Part shown: in pieces, positions 17,906 to 26,937 of the stretch
How positions within the stretch are numbered: the first letter of the stretch is position 1
Layout: every line of letters starts with the position of its first letter
Assembly: GCF_024723255.1 (NCBI RefSeq)
Contig: NZ_JANIAC010000001.1
Span: forward strand, 697,548 to 761,547
Origin: Aestuariibaculum sp. M13
Lineage (GTDB): Bacteria > Bacteroidota > Bacteroidia > Flavobacteriales > Flavobacteriaceae
Length of the DNA stretch: 64,000 nucleotides
Reading direction: 5' to 3'
Notes under the pieces: generated by a model
The model's input: only the letters and a program-made list of their open reading frames with translations
What the model was told of the DNA's origin: nothing
Database searches by the model: none
Position numbers and translations under genes: made by a program

Positions 17906-17934
17906 CAAATATAAGCTAGTTTTTGATTCTACAA
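17906..17934 (-). promoter_or_regulatory. Promoter of the tRNA-Val array
   Basis: On the minus strand TTG (17934-17932) is followed after 18 bases by TATATTTG (17913-17906), an exact Bacteroidetes promoter match, 15 bases before the first tRNA. Confidence 0.7.
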
Positions 17935-17953
17935 AAACATTTTTTGTAAAAAT

Positions 17954-19171
17954 TTAAATTATTTCGGCAACAACAAAAGTGCTTCCCCCAATAAAAACAA
18001 AATCGTTTTCTCCGGCTTTTTTTAAAGCCGACTTATACGCTTCATTAACAGAACCATATGCATGACCTCTCAAATTATGCTGAGCGAAAGTGTTCATTAA
18101 AACTTCGGCATCTAAACCACGAGGAATATCTGGTTTACAAAAATAATACTCCGCTTTTTTGGGTAGTAAATCGATAATGGAACTAATATCTTTATCATTT
18201 ACCACTCCAAAAACAATATGCAAGGTATCAAAAGTTTCTTTTGATAGTTGTTTCATCACGTAAGTAAGTCCGTCTCGATTATGCCCGGTATCACAAACGA
18301 CTTTAGGTTCTGTTCGCAAGGTTTGCCAACGCCCTAATAGGCCCGTATTATCAACAACATGTTTAAATCCTTCAGTAATGTGTGTTTCTGAAATATTAAA
18401 ACCCTTTAATTGTAATTGTTTTATAGCTTGCTGAACAGTTACTATGTTCTTCGACTGGTAATCTCCAATTAAATCTGAAACGTATGTTTTTGACGGTTGT
18501 TGATCTGCAAATATAATTTCAGATTGATTTTCCTGAGCTAACATTACAAAAACAGCTGTAGTCTCCTTTTGCTTTTCTCCTATTACTACAGGAACATGCG
18601 GCTTTATTATCCCTCCTTTTTCGAAAGCAATGGCATCAAGTGTGTTTCCCAAAAACTGTGTATGATCTAAACCTATATTGGTAATCACCGAAACTTCCGG
18701 AGTAACGACATTAGTAGAATCTAATCGTCCACCCATACCCACTTCAACGACCGCAATGTCTACCTGCTCCTTCGAAAAATAATCGAAAGCCATACCAACA
18801 GTCATTTCAAAAAAGGACAACTGATTGCTTTCTAAAAATGGTTTGTTTTCTTCAATAAAATCAATAACAAATGATTCGCCAACCACGTTACCATTAATTT
18901 TAATACGCTCTCTAAAGTCCTTTAAATGCGGAGATGTGTACAAGCCAACTTTATAGCCTGCTTCCTGTAAAATGGATGCCAGCATATGACTTGTAGAACC
19001 TTTTCCGTTGGTCCCAGCCACATGAATAGATTTAAAATTGCGTTCCGGATGATTTAACTTTTCAACCAGTTTAATGGTATTCGATAAGTCCTTTTTAAAA
19101 GCCGATTGGCCCTGGCGCTGATACATTGGTAGTTGGGTAAACATCCAATTGATTGTATCTTGATATGTCAT
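17954..19171 (-). CDS. folC: Folylpolyglutamate / dihydrofolate synthase FolC
   Basis: FolC adds glutamate to dihydropteroate and then to reduced folates, using ATP. The 405 residues carry the Mur-ligase-like P-loop HVAGTNGKGSTSHML (P-loop about 52-60), the second folate-ligase block EVGMGGRLDSTN, and the C-terminal CDTGHNRDG motif. Length is normal. It starts 4 bases after the TonB-protein stop and is the last protein gene of the minus-strand run; no clear terminator separates it from the tRNA promoter. Confidence 0.93.
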   Translation of the reverse strand: MTYQDTINWMFTQLPMYQRQGQSAFKKDLSNTIKLVEKLNHPERNFKSIHVAGTNGKGSTSHMLASILQEAGYKVGLYTSPHLKDFRERIKINGNVVGESFVIDFIEENKPFLESNQLSFFEMTVGMAFDYFSKEQVDIAVVEVGMGGRLDSTNVVTPEVSVITNIGLDHTQFLGNTLDAIAFEKGGIIKPHVPVVIGEKQKETTAVFVMLAQENQSEIIFADQQPSKTYVSDLIGDYQSKNIVTVQQAIKQLQLKGFNISETHITEGFKHVVDNTGLLGRWQTLRTEPKVVCDTGHNRDGLTYVMKQLSKETFDTLHIVFGVVNDKDISSIIDLLPKKAEYYFCKPDIPRGLDAEVLMNTFAQHNLRGHAYGSVNEAYKSALKKAGENDFVFIGGSTFVVAEII

Positions 19172-19175
19172 GATA

Positions 19176-20024
19176 TTACTGACCTAATTTGAAGTTTACT
19201 TTTACATACCCTATTTGCCTTGTAGGCGCATTAGAGTCTGCTTGCCATTTATGAGATAAGGCAATTTTTCTTGCTGGTTCCAGTAAACAAGCTGCGGTAT
19301 TAGTAGTTCCTCTCGCTCCTGGTTTAGCTTCAATAACATTACCATTTTGGTTAACAACAATTTCAACGATAACCATGCCAGATTCATTACAATCTTGTGT
19401 GTAAGTTTTAAAACTAGCTTTTCCTCTTCCATTTAACCCGTAGCCTACACCACCACTTCCTGATCCTCCAGATCCAAAATAACTTGGAGCATACGGATCG
19501 CCATCAAGCTGACCTTTATCGCCTGCTTTATTGTCGTCTCCTTCTCCTCCTGTTGCTGTTCCTTCAGATTTACTAACCCCACCTATTAACGCATCGAGCT
19601 TTCTCTTCTTTTCTTCCTGCTCACGCTTTGCCTTTGCAACACGCTCTGCTTCTGCTTTTGCTTTGGCATCGGCTTCAGCTTGCGCCTTAGCTTCTGCTTC
19701 CTTTTGCTTCTTGATAGCTATTTCTTCAGCATTATCAGCCGTTAAAACTTCTTCTTTTGCCACAGCGGCTTTTGTGGGTTCTGTTTTAGTAACTTCAGGT
19801 TCGGTTGGACGATTGATTTCATTAGGTTCAGATTTTATCGGTTTTAAAGGTTGAACCGTTCCTGAACCGAAATCGGTAGTTCCAAAATTAACTGCAACAC
19901 CATATTCCTCAGGCGGATCCATATAAGGAGCTCCTACAACAAACAACAATAACAAAAGGATAACAGTAATTAAAACTGTTAACTTTGCTGAATCTTTTTC
20001 GTGCTTGGTTTCGAAATATTTCAT
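19176..20024 (-). CDS. TonB-family energy transducer
   Basis: The 282-residue protein has one N-terminal membrane helix (about 14-33), a long charged Ala/Glu/Lys-rich coiled-coil spacer that spans the periplasm (about 100-150), a Gly/Ser-rich stretch, and a C-terminal TonB-like domain (about 200-280) with GMVIVEIVVNQNGNV. It transmits energy from the ExbB-ExbD proton channel, encoded just upstream, to outer-membrane transporters. The layout also resembles TolA, but the C-terminal signature is TonB-like. A terminator-like hairpin lies between exbD and this gene. Confidence 0.85.
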   Translation of the reverse strand: MKYFETKHEKDSAKLTVLITVILLLLLFVVGAPYMDPPEEYGVAVNFGTTDFGSGTVQPLKPIKSEPNEINRPTEPEVTKTEPTKAAVAKEEVLTADNAEEIAIKKQKEAEAKAQAEADAKAKAEAERVAKAKREQEEKKRKLDALIGGVSKSEGTATGGEGDDNKAGDKGQLDGDPYAPSYFGSGGSGSGGVGYGLNGRGKASFKTYTQDCNESGMVIVEIVVNQNGNVIEAKPGARGTTNTAACLLEPARKIALSHKWQADSNAPTRQIGYVKVNFKLGQ

Positions 20025-20056
20025 CAGTTAATTTTAATATCTTTTTTTAATGTATT

Positions 20057-20107
20057 AAAAAGAAGAAATGTCCATGATTTTAAAGTCTACAAACCATAGA
20101 CATTTCT
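20057..20107 (-). terminator. Terminator-like hairpin between exbD and tonB-type gene
   Basis: Arms 20064-20076 (AGAAATGTCCATG) and 20095-20107 pair with one mismatch; on the minus strand a T-run (20061-20057) follows. A second small inverted repeat (CTCGATAA/TTATCGAG, 20120-20142) lies nearer exbD. The first could lower tonB and folC transcription relative to exbBD, or mark an mRNA processing site. Confidence 0.5.
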
Positions 20108-20153
20108 TTTATAAGTCACCTCGATAATTAAGTGTTATCGAGTTTTAGAAACC

Positions 20154-20549
20154 TTAGTTATTTGGTCTTACCGCCAGAATAACTTTAAACTTGTTTCTAT
20201 TAGCAATATCCATAACCTTTACTACATTTTCCACAGGAACCGATTTCTCAGCTCTTAAAACAATGGTTGGTTTTTCTTCTGAAGACAGTAAGGCTAACAA
20301 TTCGTTTTCCAAAACACTTTCACCAACACGTTTTTGGTCTATATAATAGGTTAAATCTTTCTTGATACTAACAGCAATTGATTTTTTATTCTCCGTTTTA
20401 CCACTCGCTTTTGGTAATAAAATATCAATAGCATTAGTTGTTACTAAAGTAGAGGCCAACATGAAAAATATCAATAACAGGAATACAATATCTGTCATTG
20501 ATGCCATACTGAACTCTGGCGTAACTTTATTTCTTCCTTTTAAATTCAT
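20154..20549 (-). CDS. exbD: Biopolymer transport protein ExbD
   Basis: ExbD is the proton-conducting partner of ExbB in the TonB motor. The 131 residues show an N-terminal cytoplasmic tail (KGRNKVTPEFSMASMTD), a single membrane helix at about 19-37 containing the functional Asp20 at its entrance, and a periplasmic domain. Its ATG overlaps the exbB stop by one base (TAATG), so translation is coupled. Confidence 0.92.
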   Translation of the reverse strand: MNLKGRNKVTPEFSMASMTDIVFLLLIFFMLASTLVTTNAIDILLPKASGKTENKKSIAVSIKKDLTYYIDQKRVGESVLENELLALLSSEEKPTIVLRAEKSVPVENVVKVMDIANRNKFKVILAVRPNN

Positions 20550-21250
20550 TAAATAGGCTCATTTAAATGATCTAAAAACTCTACCGAGTGTGCTTCCATC
20601 TGGTACACCACTTTGTCCGTTTTAACTACCAGGTGATTGTAAGCCATATAAGCGACAATACCAACAATTAAACCTGCTACCGTAGTTGTCATCGCTGTAT
20701 ATAAACCATCAGCTAACAGTTTAATATCGATTTGACCACCTGAGTTAGCAATCTCGAAGATAGATAAGATCATACCAATAACCGTTCCTAAGAAACCAAT
20801 CATTGGTGCTGCTCCTGAAATCGTAGCAAGCACACTTACGTTTTTCTCTAAACTGTATACCTCTAATCGACCAGCGTTTTCAATAGCTGTATTAATGTCG
20901 GCAAGTGGTTTTCCAATTCTTGAAATTCCTTTATTGATTAATCTTGATACCGGCGAGTTGGCCTGAGCGCATAACAGTTGTGCTGAATCAATTTTACCAT
21001 GCGTTACATGGTCCTTAATTTGATTCATAAAATTTGCATCTATTTTAGCGGCAGCCTTAATGGCAAACAAACGCTCGAAATAAATGTAAATCGCTGCAAC
21101 AAGCAACACAAACAAAAGTAGAATAATTACTTGACCAGCAACACCTCCACTACTGATAAGCTCAATAATAGAGAGTGTTTTTTCAACAGGTACCTCGTCG
21201 GTTAATAACTCGGCGCCTTCTTGAGTGTTTTGTAATAAAGTGTTAAGCAT
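20549..21250 (-). CDS. exbB: ExbB/TolQ/MotA proton channel protein
   Basis: This 233-residue membrane protein has three predicted helices (about 38-60, 140-165 and 185-208) and the family signatures ATISGAAPMIGFLGTVIGM and TTVAGLIVGIVAYMAYNHL. With ExbD it forms the proton channel that powers the TonB protein encoded downstream. The N-terminal 30 residues are longer than in E. coli ExbB, as is usual in Bacteroidetes. Confidence 0.92.
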   Translation of the reverse strand: MLNTLLQNTQEGAELLTDEVPVEKTLSIIELISSGGVAGQVIILLLFVLLVAAIYIYFERLFAIKAAAKIDANFMNQIKDHVTHGKIDSAQLLCAQANSPVSRLINKGISRIGKPLADINTAIENAGRLEVYSLEKNVSVLATISGAAPMIGFLGTVIGMILSIFEIANSGGQIDIKLLADGLYTAMTTTVAGLIVGIVAYMAYNHLVVKTDKVVYQMEAHSVEFLDHLNEPI

Positions 21251-21302
21251 ATAATTAAGTTTTTGGGCAATTGTATAACGTTGGTTTTCTAATAAAAGTA
21301 TG

Positions 21303-22700
21303 TTAGAACAATGTTCTGGTTACCATAAATGCAGCTGCACCTACTAAGAACCCTACCAAAGCTAACCAAGAAATCTTTTTAAAGTACCAGAAAAAGTCAA
21401 TTTTTTCCATTCCCATGGCTACAACTCCAGCCGCCGATCCAATAATCAACATACTCCCTCCAGTTCCAGCAGCATAAGCTATAAAGTGCCATAATTCGTT
21501 ATCCATTGGTTCATGGAACATCCCTAAAGACGCTGCAACTAAAGGCACGTTGTCAATTACTGCAGAGCCTACTCCTAATAATAACACCACTAAATCTGAA
21601 ACGCCTTCACCTACGTGAATTTCAGTTCCTAACATTGGCATGGTATCTTGTAATGCACCTGCGAAATTGAATAAAATCCCCAAAGATTCTAAAGCTGCAA
21701 CAGCCATTAAAATACCTAAGAAGAATAAAATACTAGGCAACTCAATTTTTGATAATGAATGGTGAACCGGACTATGGTGTGCATGTGCATCACTCTCCTC
21801 GGCTCCAAACTCAGTCATACTGAATTTTGAACTGCTGTATATTTCAGCAAAAACAGCTACTACTCCTAAAGATAACATCATACCTACGTATGGAGGTAAA
21901 TGCGTTACCATTTTAAATACAGGCACAAACACAATAGCACCTAAACCTAAATATAACATCGTTGCACTATACTTCGACTTTGGTTTATCGTCTTCATCCT
22001 CTTCTATTTCTAAATTACCTTTAAATACTGGCAGGAATGACGCGATAAAAGAAGGCACTGCCATACATAAAAATGATGGAATAAAAAGATAAACAAATAA
22101 ATGATCTGAAGATACTTTTTTACCAATCCATAACATGGTTGTAGTAACATCTCCAATTGGAGACCAAGCCCCACCTGCATTAGCTGCAATAATAATTAAA
22201 CCTGCATACCAAATACGAATATCTCTTTCTTTAACTATTTTCTGAAGAATTGAAATTAAAACAATTGTTGCTGTTAAGTTATCGATGATTGCAGATAATA
22301 CGAAAGCTAAAATTGAGAAAATCCATAAAATTTTACTCTTTTTCTTTGTCTTAACAAAGCTTTTAATTGTTGAAAAACCATCGAAATAATCAATAATTTC
22401 AACAATAGTCATAGCACCTAAAAGGAATACTAAGATTTCTGCTGTTTTACCTAAATGATGTAATAAAGTTTCTTCCATTAGGTGAAGCTTCTCATCATGA
22501 CCAAAATCGCCAAAACCATCTAACAAGGCATGTTTGGCAGAATCGAACCAATTTGGAAAGCTATCTAAACCTAAAGATATTAAAGCCCAACAAATAGCCA
22601 TCATTACTAATGCCGGGATAAGTTTATCTATTTTTAAGTTATGTTCAAGAGTAATGGCCAAATAGCCTAATACAAATACTAAAATAATCGCTGTTTCCAT
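21303..22700 (-). CDS. nhaD: Na+/H+ antiporter NhaD
   Basis: NhaD exchanges sodium for protons across the inner membrane. The 465-residue protein is almost wholly hydrophobic with about 12 membrane spans; conserved blocks include IIDNLTATIVLI, AANAGGAWSPIGDVTTTMLW and SAVIDNVPLVAA, with acidic residues inside helices. A short His-rich loop (AHAHHSPVHH, near 300) sits between spans. It fits a marine or salt-exposed organism. It lies 14 bases after the dehydrogenase and 52 before exbB. Confidence 0.92.
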   Translation of the reverse strand: METAIILVFVLGYLAITLEHNLKIDKLIPALVMMAICWALISLGLDSFPNWFDSAKHALLDGFGDFGHDEKLHLMEETLLHHLGKTAEILVFLLGAMTIVEIIDYFDGFSTIKSFVKTKKKSKILWIFSILAFVLSAIIDNLTATIVLISILQKIVKERDIRIWYAGLIIIAANAGGAWSPIGDVTTTMLWIGKKVSSDHLFVYLFIPSFLCMAVPSFIASFLPVFKGNLEIEEDEDDKPKSKYSATMLYLGLGAIVFVPVFKMVTHLPPYVGMMLSLGVVAVFAEIYSSSKFSMTEFGAEESDAHAHHSPVHHSLSKIELPSILFFLGILMAVAALESLGILFNFAGALQDTMPMLGTEIHVGEGVSDLVVLLLGVGSAVIDNVPLVAASLGMFHEPMDNELWHFIAYAAGTGGSMLIIGSAAGVVAMGMEKIDFFWYFKKISWLALVGFLVGAAAFMVTRTLF

Positions 22701-22714
22701 AAAAAATTTAAAAA

Positions 22715-23941
22715 TTACACAAGTTGGCTGAGTGCGATTTCATATGCCGTGGCACTCACACCGGTTTTATCTTTGTTTTTACTATATACGTTTTCTATTG
22801 CTTCTTTAATTTTATTTGATGTATCATTAAATATCGCATCATCTGTCATTTGTACACGGCGCTCCATAAAATATGCAAATACACGTGCCATACCACAGTT
22901 TGAAATAAAATCGGGAATTAAACTCACCTTATTATCGGTATGTTCCATAATTGGTCCAAAGAAAATTTCCTTGTCAGCAAACGGCACATTAGCACCGCAC
23001 GACACCACTTCAAGACCACTATCTATTAATTGATTAATCTGACTTTCTGTTATTAATCGAGATGCAGCACATGGCGCGAAAATTTCGGCTTGAATACCCC
23101 AAATTTTATCGTTGATTTCCTCAAAAGGAATTAAATTATCGCTCTCTAAAGTGTTGCCCCTTTTCGCAAGAAATAAGGCCTTAATCTCCTCAAACGTAAA
23201 TCCTTCCTCATTAATTAAACCGCCTGCAATATCGATAATTCCAACCACTTTTGCACCCATTTGAGCTAAATAATATGCAGCAGCAGCCCCAACATTACCA
23301 AACCCTTGAATTACAGCACGTTTACCCTGTACCTCTCCGCCGTAAATATTGTAGTAATGTCTTACAGCTTCAGCAACTCCAAAGCCTGTAATCATATCTG
23401 CAACAGTATATTTCCTTAAAACGTCTGGTGAATACTGTGGATTTTCAATCACTTTAATCACTCCCTGCCTTAACTGACCTATTCGATTAATTTTATCAGC
23501 TTCGGTTGGTTTAAAATGTCCGTTAAAAACACCTTCCTGCGGGTGCCAAACGCCACTTTCTTCGGTAATTGGGATTACTTCATGGATCTCGTCTACATTT
23601 AAATCGCCTCCCGTACCATAGTAACTTTTAAGTAACGGGGATACGACTTTATACCAACGCTCTAAAACACCTTTTTTTCTAGGATCTTTAGGATCGAAAT
23701 TTATTCCAGACTTTGCACCTCCAATTGCCGGACCAGACACTGTAAACTTAATTTCCATGGTTTTTGCCAAAGACAAAACCTCGTTTACGTCAAGGCCTAA
23801 TCGCATTCTGGTTCCTCCACCGGCAGCACCACCACGCAGCGAATTAATCACTACCCAGCCTTCGGCTTCGGTTTCTGAATCTTTCCAGTTGAATATAATT
23901 TCGGGAGTTTTATTTTCGTATTTTTTTAATAATTCTTTCAT
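22715..23941 (-). CDS. Glu/Leu/Phe/Val dehydrogenase
   Basis: This amino acid dehydrogenase oxidatively deaminates its substrate with NAD(P). The 408 residues have the catalytic blocks GGAAGGGTRMR and GPAIGGAKSGI (catalytic lysines), and a Rossmann domain opening with VIQGFGNVGAAAAYYL. Length fits the Bacteroidetes Glu/Leu/Phe/Val type rather than the 450-residue hexameric GdhA; glutamate is most likely but not proven. It heads a minus-strand run with nhaD, exbBD, the TonB gene and folC. Confidence 0.88.
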   Translation of the reverse strand: MKELLKKYENKTPEIIFNWKDSETEAEGWVVINSLRGGAAGGGTRMRLGLDVNEVLSLAKTMEIKFTVSGPAIGGAKSGINFDPKDPRKKGVLERWYKVVSPLLKSYYGTGGDLNVDEIHEVIPITEESGVWHPQEGVFNGHFKPTEADKINRIGQLRQGVIKVIENPQYSPDVLRKYTVADMITGFGVAEAVRHYYNIYGGEVQGKRAVIQGFGNVGAAAAYYLAQMGAKVVGIIDIAGGLINEEGFTFEEIKALFLAKRGNTLESDNLIPFEEINDKIWGIQAEIFAPCAASRLITESQINQLIDSGLEVVSCGANVPFADKEIFFGPIMEHTDNKVSLIPDFISNCGMARVFAYFMERRVQMTDDAIFNDTSNKIKEAIENVYSKNKDKTGVSATAYEIALSQLV

Positions 23942-24062
23942 TGTTGATATTTAAAAATTGATTCGTTTTAGCTAAGTTTTGATTGATATATATTCCATGG
24001 ATAATAAACTAAAGCGTAGCTATAATTGAGTCATTTTTAAACAGTTTAAAATTATTAATCCA

Positions 24063-24070
24063 CAAATATA
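24063..24070 (-). promoter_or_regulatory. Candidate -7 element upstream of the dehydrogenase gene
   Basis: TATATTTG on the minus strand matches TAnnTTTG exactly; it is 121 bases from the ATG at 23941. No -33 TTG is evident. Confidence 0.38.
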
Positions 24071-24103
24071 TAAAACTAAAAATCCTAACAGATTAATTTT
24101 AGA

Positions 24104-25174
24104 TTATTTTTCAGGAAGGTAGATTTTGCCGGAACTATGGTCTCTATTTGCTCCGGTTACACTTTGAAGACAGTTATTTTCATTACGAAGTTTAAGTACT
24201 CCCAAGAACCCAAAAATTAAAGCTTCTTTAAATTCCACTATGGCATTTTCAGGTATTAAAATAGTATTATTTGTATAATGCTTTAGTCTTTCTATTAAAT
24301 AGACATTGTAAACGCCACCTCCTGTAACATACACCGAAGCCAGTTCCTTTTTATTAATTTCAGCTGCCAACTGTATGGCAATATGTTCAACAAACGTGGA
24401 TAGAATATCTTTAATTTCAAGTTGAAAAGCATCGATTAAAGGAAAAATATTTACTTTCACCCATTCTAAGCCCAGGCTTTTAGGGTATGCTTCCTTATAA
24501 AATCCTAAAGCATTCAACTTATCTAACAATTCTGCATTGACAGATCCCGAAGCTGCGATAGTACCAGAATCATCATAATCAAATCCTAATTGCTTTACAT
24601 AGTGATTCAAAACAATATTTACCGGACAGATGTCGTAAGCAATACGCTTATCGTTTTCATCTGTTGAGATATTGGCGAAACCACCCAAGTTCAAACAGAA
24701 ATCGTAATCAGAAAACAATAGCTTATCCCCTATCGGGACCAAAGGCGCTCCTTGCCCTCCATATTCTACATCCTGAACTCTAAAATCACAAACGACCTTT
24801 TGCCCTAAAACCTCAGCAAGCATCTGTAAATTTCCAATTTGGTAAGTTAACTTCTTTTCCGGCTGATGTAACGCCGTATGCCCGTGCGAACACACCGCAT
24901 CAATATCATTTAAATTATACTTTTCAATAAAGGCAGCTATTACACCTGCAAGATATTTGGTATACGCGACATCTATAACTTTTAATTCTTCAAAAGTATT
25001 GGCAACCAAACCTCTCAATTGCTCCACCCAAAATTTAGGATACGCAACAGTTTCACTATAAACAATATCGAACTGCCATTGCTTTCCTTTTTCAAAAATT
25101 ACATAAACCAAATCGATACCATCTAACGATGTTCCCGACATCACACCTATTACCTTAAATTTATTTTTTGCCAT
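24104..25174 (-). CDS. anmK: Anhydro-N-acetylmuramic acid kinase AnmK
   Basis: AnmK opens the 1,6-anhydro ring of anhydroMurNAc and phosphorylates it, recycling peptidoglycan. I start at the ATG at 25174 (356 residues), because the in-frame codons upstream at 25183 and 25180 are TTG. ATP-binding and catalytic blocks are clear: GVMSGTSLDGIDLV near the start, GHTALHQP, NLGGFANIS and VYVTGGGVYN. Length is normal. It is divergent from the acyl-CoA dehydrogenase, with about 95 bases between the two starts. Confidence 0.92.
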   Translation of the reverse strand: MAKNKFKVIGVMSGTSLDGIDLVYVIFEKGKQWQFDIVYSETVAYPKFWVEQLRGLVANTFEELKVIDVAYTKYLAGVIAAFIEKYNLNDIDAVCSHGHTALHQPEKKLTYQIGNLQMLAEVLGQKVVCDFRVQDVEYGGQGAPLVPIGDKLLFSDYDFCLNLGGFANISTDENDKRIAYDICPVNIVLNHYVKQLGFDYDDSGTIAASGSVNAELLDKLNALGFYKEAYPKSLGLEWVKVNIFPLIDAFQLEIKDILSTFVEHIAIQLAAEINKKELASVYVTGGGVYNVYLIERLKHYTNNTILIPENAIVEFKEALIFGFLGVLKLRNENNCLQSVTGANRDHSSGKIYLPEK

Positions 25175-25221
25175 ACCCAACAAAAATAAGAATGGTTTTT
25201 AATAAATTATCATTAAAAAGC

Positions 25222-25229
25222 TATATTTG
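25222..25229 (+). promoter_or_regulatory. -7 element of the acyl-CoA dehydrogenase gene
   Basis: TATATTTG is an exact TAnnTTTG match 39 bases before the ATG at 25269. The -33 region is T-rich but lacks a TTG. Confidence 0.5.
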
Positions 25230-25268
25230 TGTATATTTTTTACCAAATAAACAAAATAACTAAGAATT

Positions 25269-26411
25269 ATGAATTTTAATCTTTCCGAAGAACATAAAAT
25301 GATACGTGATGCAGCACGCGATTTTGCTCAAAACGAATTGCTGCCCGGTGTTATTGAACGTGATGAAAAACAACACTTTCCTGATGAACTCGTTAAAAAA
25401 ATGGGCGACCTTGGATTTTTAGGTATCATGGTAGACCCGAAATACGGTGGCAGTGGTATGGATACCATTTCATATGTTCTTATTATGGAAGAGCTTTCTA
25501 AAATTGACGCTTCGGCTTCGGTTATTGTTTCGGTTAATAATTCTTTAGTTTGCTATGGTTTAGAAGCCTATGGTACGGAAGAACAAAAACAAAAATATTT
25601 AACAAAACTGGCCACCGGCGAATTCGTTGGTGCTTTTTGTTTAAGTGAACCTGAAGCCGGAAGTGATGCAACCTCTCAAAAAACAACAGCTATAGATAAA
25701 GGCGACCACTATATTTTAAACGGAACAAAAAACTGGATTACCAATGGTGGGCGCGCCGATGTTTATCTGGTTATTGCACAAACCGACAGAGACAAAGGTT
25801 CTCATGGCATTAACGTCTTTATTGTTGAAAAAGGCATGGAAGGCTTCCATATTGGACCGAAAGAAAACAAACTAGGCATCCGTGGAAGCGATACGCACAC
25901 CCTTCAGTTTAACGATGTGAAAGTACCTAAAGAAAATCGCATTGGCGATGATGGTTCTGGATTTCGTTTCGCTATGAAAACGCTTTCTGGCGGCCGTATT
26001 GGAATAGCTGCTCAAGCTTTAGGAATCGCTTCTGGCGCTTACGAATTGGCTTTAAAATATTCAAAAGAACGTAAAGCTTTTGGTACCGAAATTTGCAACC
26101 ATCAAGCTATTGCTTTTAAATTAGCCGATATGTATTCTGATATTGAAGCTGCTCGTTACTTAGTCATGCGCGCTGCCTGGGATAAGGACCAGGGTGCTAA
26201 TTACGACGTTTCTAGTGCTGTGGCTAAATTACAGGCCTCAAAAACCGCCATGCAGCATACTACAGAAGCCGTTCAGATATTTGGAGGTAATGGTTTCGTA
26301 AAAGATTATCATGTAGAACGCTTAATGCGTGACGCTAAAATTACTCAGATTTACGAAGGCACTTCTGAGATTCAAAAAATTGTTATCTCAAGAAGTATTA
26401 CAAAAAATTAA
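25269..26411 (+). CDS. Acyl-CoA dehydrogenase (short/branched-chain type)
   Basis: This FAD enzyme introduces the alpha-beta double bond into acyl-CoA. The 380 residues match the family: FCLSEPEAGSDA and WITNGG around FAD, GIRGSDTH, and the catalytic base Glu363 in IYEGTSEIQ at the position used by short-chain/butyryl-type enzymes. It is monocistronic, followed by a terminator; no beta-oxidation partners lie nearby. Confidence 0.92.
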   Translation: MNFNLSEEHKMIRDAARDFAQNELLPGVIERDEKQHFPDELVKKMGDLGFLGIMVDPKYGGSGMDTISYVLIMEELSKIDASASVIVSVNNSLVCYGLEAYGTEEQKQKYLTKLATGEFVGAFCLSEPEAGSDATSQKTTAIDKGDHYILNGTKNWITNGGRADVYLVIAQTDRDKGSHGINVFIVEKGMEGFHIGPKENKLGIRGSDTHTLQFNDVKVPKENRIGDDGSGFRFAMKTLSGGRIGIAAQALGIASGAYELALKYSKERKAFGTEICNHQAIAFKLADMYSDIEAARYLVMRAAWDKDQGANYDVSSAVAKLQASKTAMQHTTEAVQIFGGNGFVKDYHVERLMRDAKITQIYEGTSEIQKIVISRSITKN

Positions 26412-26454
26412 GTTCTACTTTTCAATTTCTAGATCAAAAAACCGAAATGTTTTT

Positions 26455-26492
26455 AAGTCCGTTATTTCCATTGTGAATAATGGACTTTTTTT
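26455..26492 (+). terminator. Terminator after acyl-CoA dehydrogenase
   Basis: A 12-base stem (26455-26466 with 26476-26487, AAGTCC/GGACTT core, one G-U) is followed by seven T. It separates this gene from the arsenosugar cluster. Confidence 0.8.
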
Positions 26493-26557
26493 GTTAAGAA
26501 TTTTAAAACCTTTCGACTTTAAAACTGTAGATTTCTATCTTTAAACAAAAAAGAATC

Positions 26558-26893
26558 ATGCAAAAAACATATTACGACCCAGCCGATTTAAAGAAATTCG
26601 GAAAAATATCGGAATGGAATGAAGAACTTGGTGCTAAATTTTTCGAGTACTACGGAAAAGTCTTTGAAGAAGGCGCTTTAACCGAACGTGAAAAATCGTT
26701 AATCGCCTTAGCCGTTTCTCATACTATTCAGTGCCCTTATTGCATTGATGCTTATACCGGTGACGGTTTACAGCGTGGAATTACCAAAGAAGAAATGATG
26801 GAAGCTCTACACGTGGCCGCTGCTATTCGTGGTGGTGCTTCATTAGTACACGGCGTTCAAATGATGAACAAAGTGAATAAATTAGATATGTAA
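26558..26893 (+). CDS. Arsenosugar biosynthesis-associated peroxidase-like protein
   Basis: This is an AhpD/carboxymuconolactone-decarboxylase-fold protein of 111 residues with the redox pair Cys59 and Cys62 in QCPYCIDAYT. It fits the subfamily that accompanies ArsS in arsenosugar clusters, including the HVAAAIRGGASLVHG block. Its precise step is unknown; a thiol-peroxidase-like role for redox handling of the arsenical is plausible. It is the first gene of the cluster, 44 bases before arsS. Confidence 0.85.
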   Translation: MQKTYYDPADLKKFGKISEWNEELGAKFFEYYGKVFEEGALTEREKSLIALAVSHTIQCPYCIDAYTGDGLQRGITKEEMMEALHVAAAIRGGASLVHGVQMMNKVNKLDM

Positions 26894-26937
26894 TACAACT
26901 TACTTTTTTTCTTAAATCGTAAAAGAACTTAGTATTT

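Noticed and set aside
25181-25188. TATTTTTG on the minus strand ahead of anmK
   Set aside because: It matches the -7 consensus but ends only 6 bases before the ATG, so a normal leader is impossible; too weak to list.
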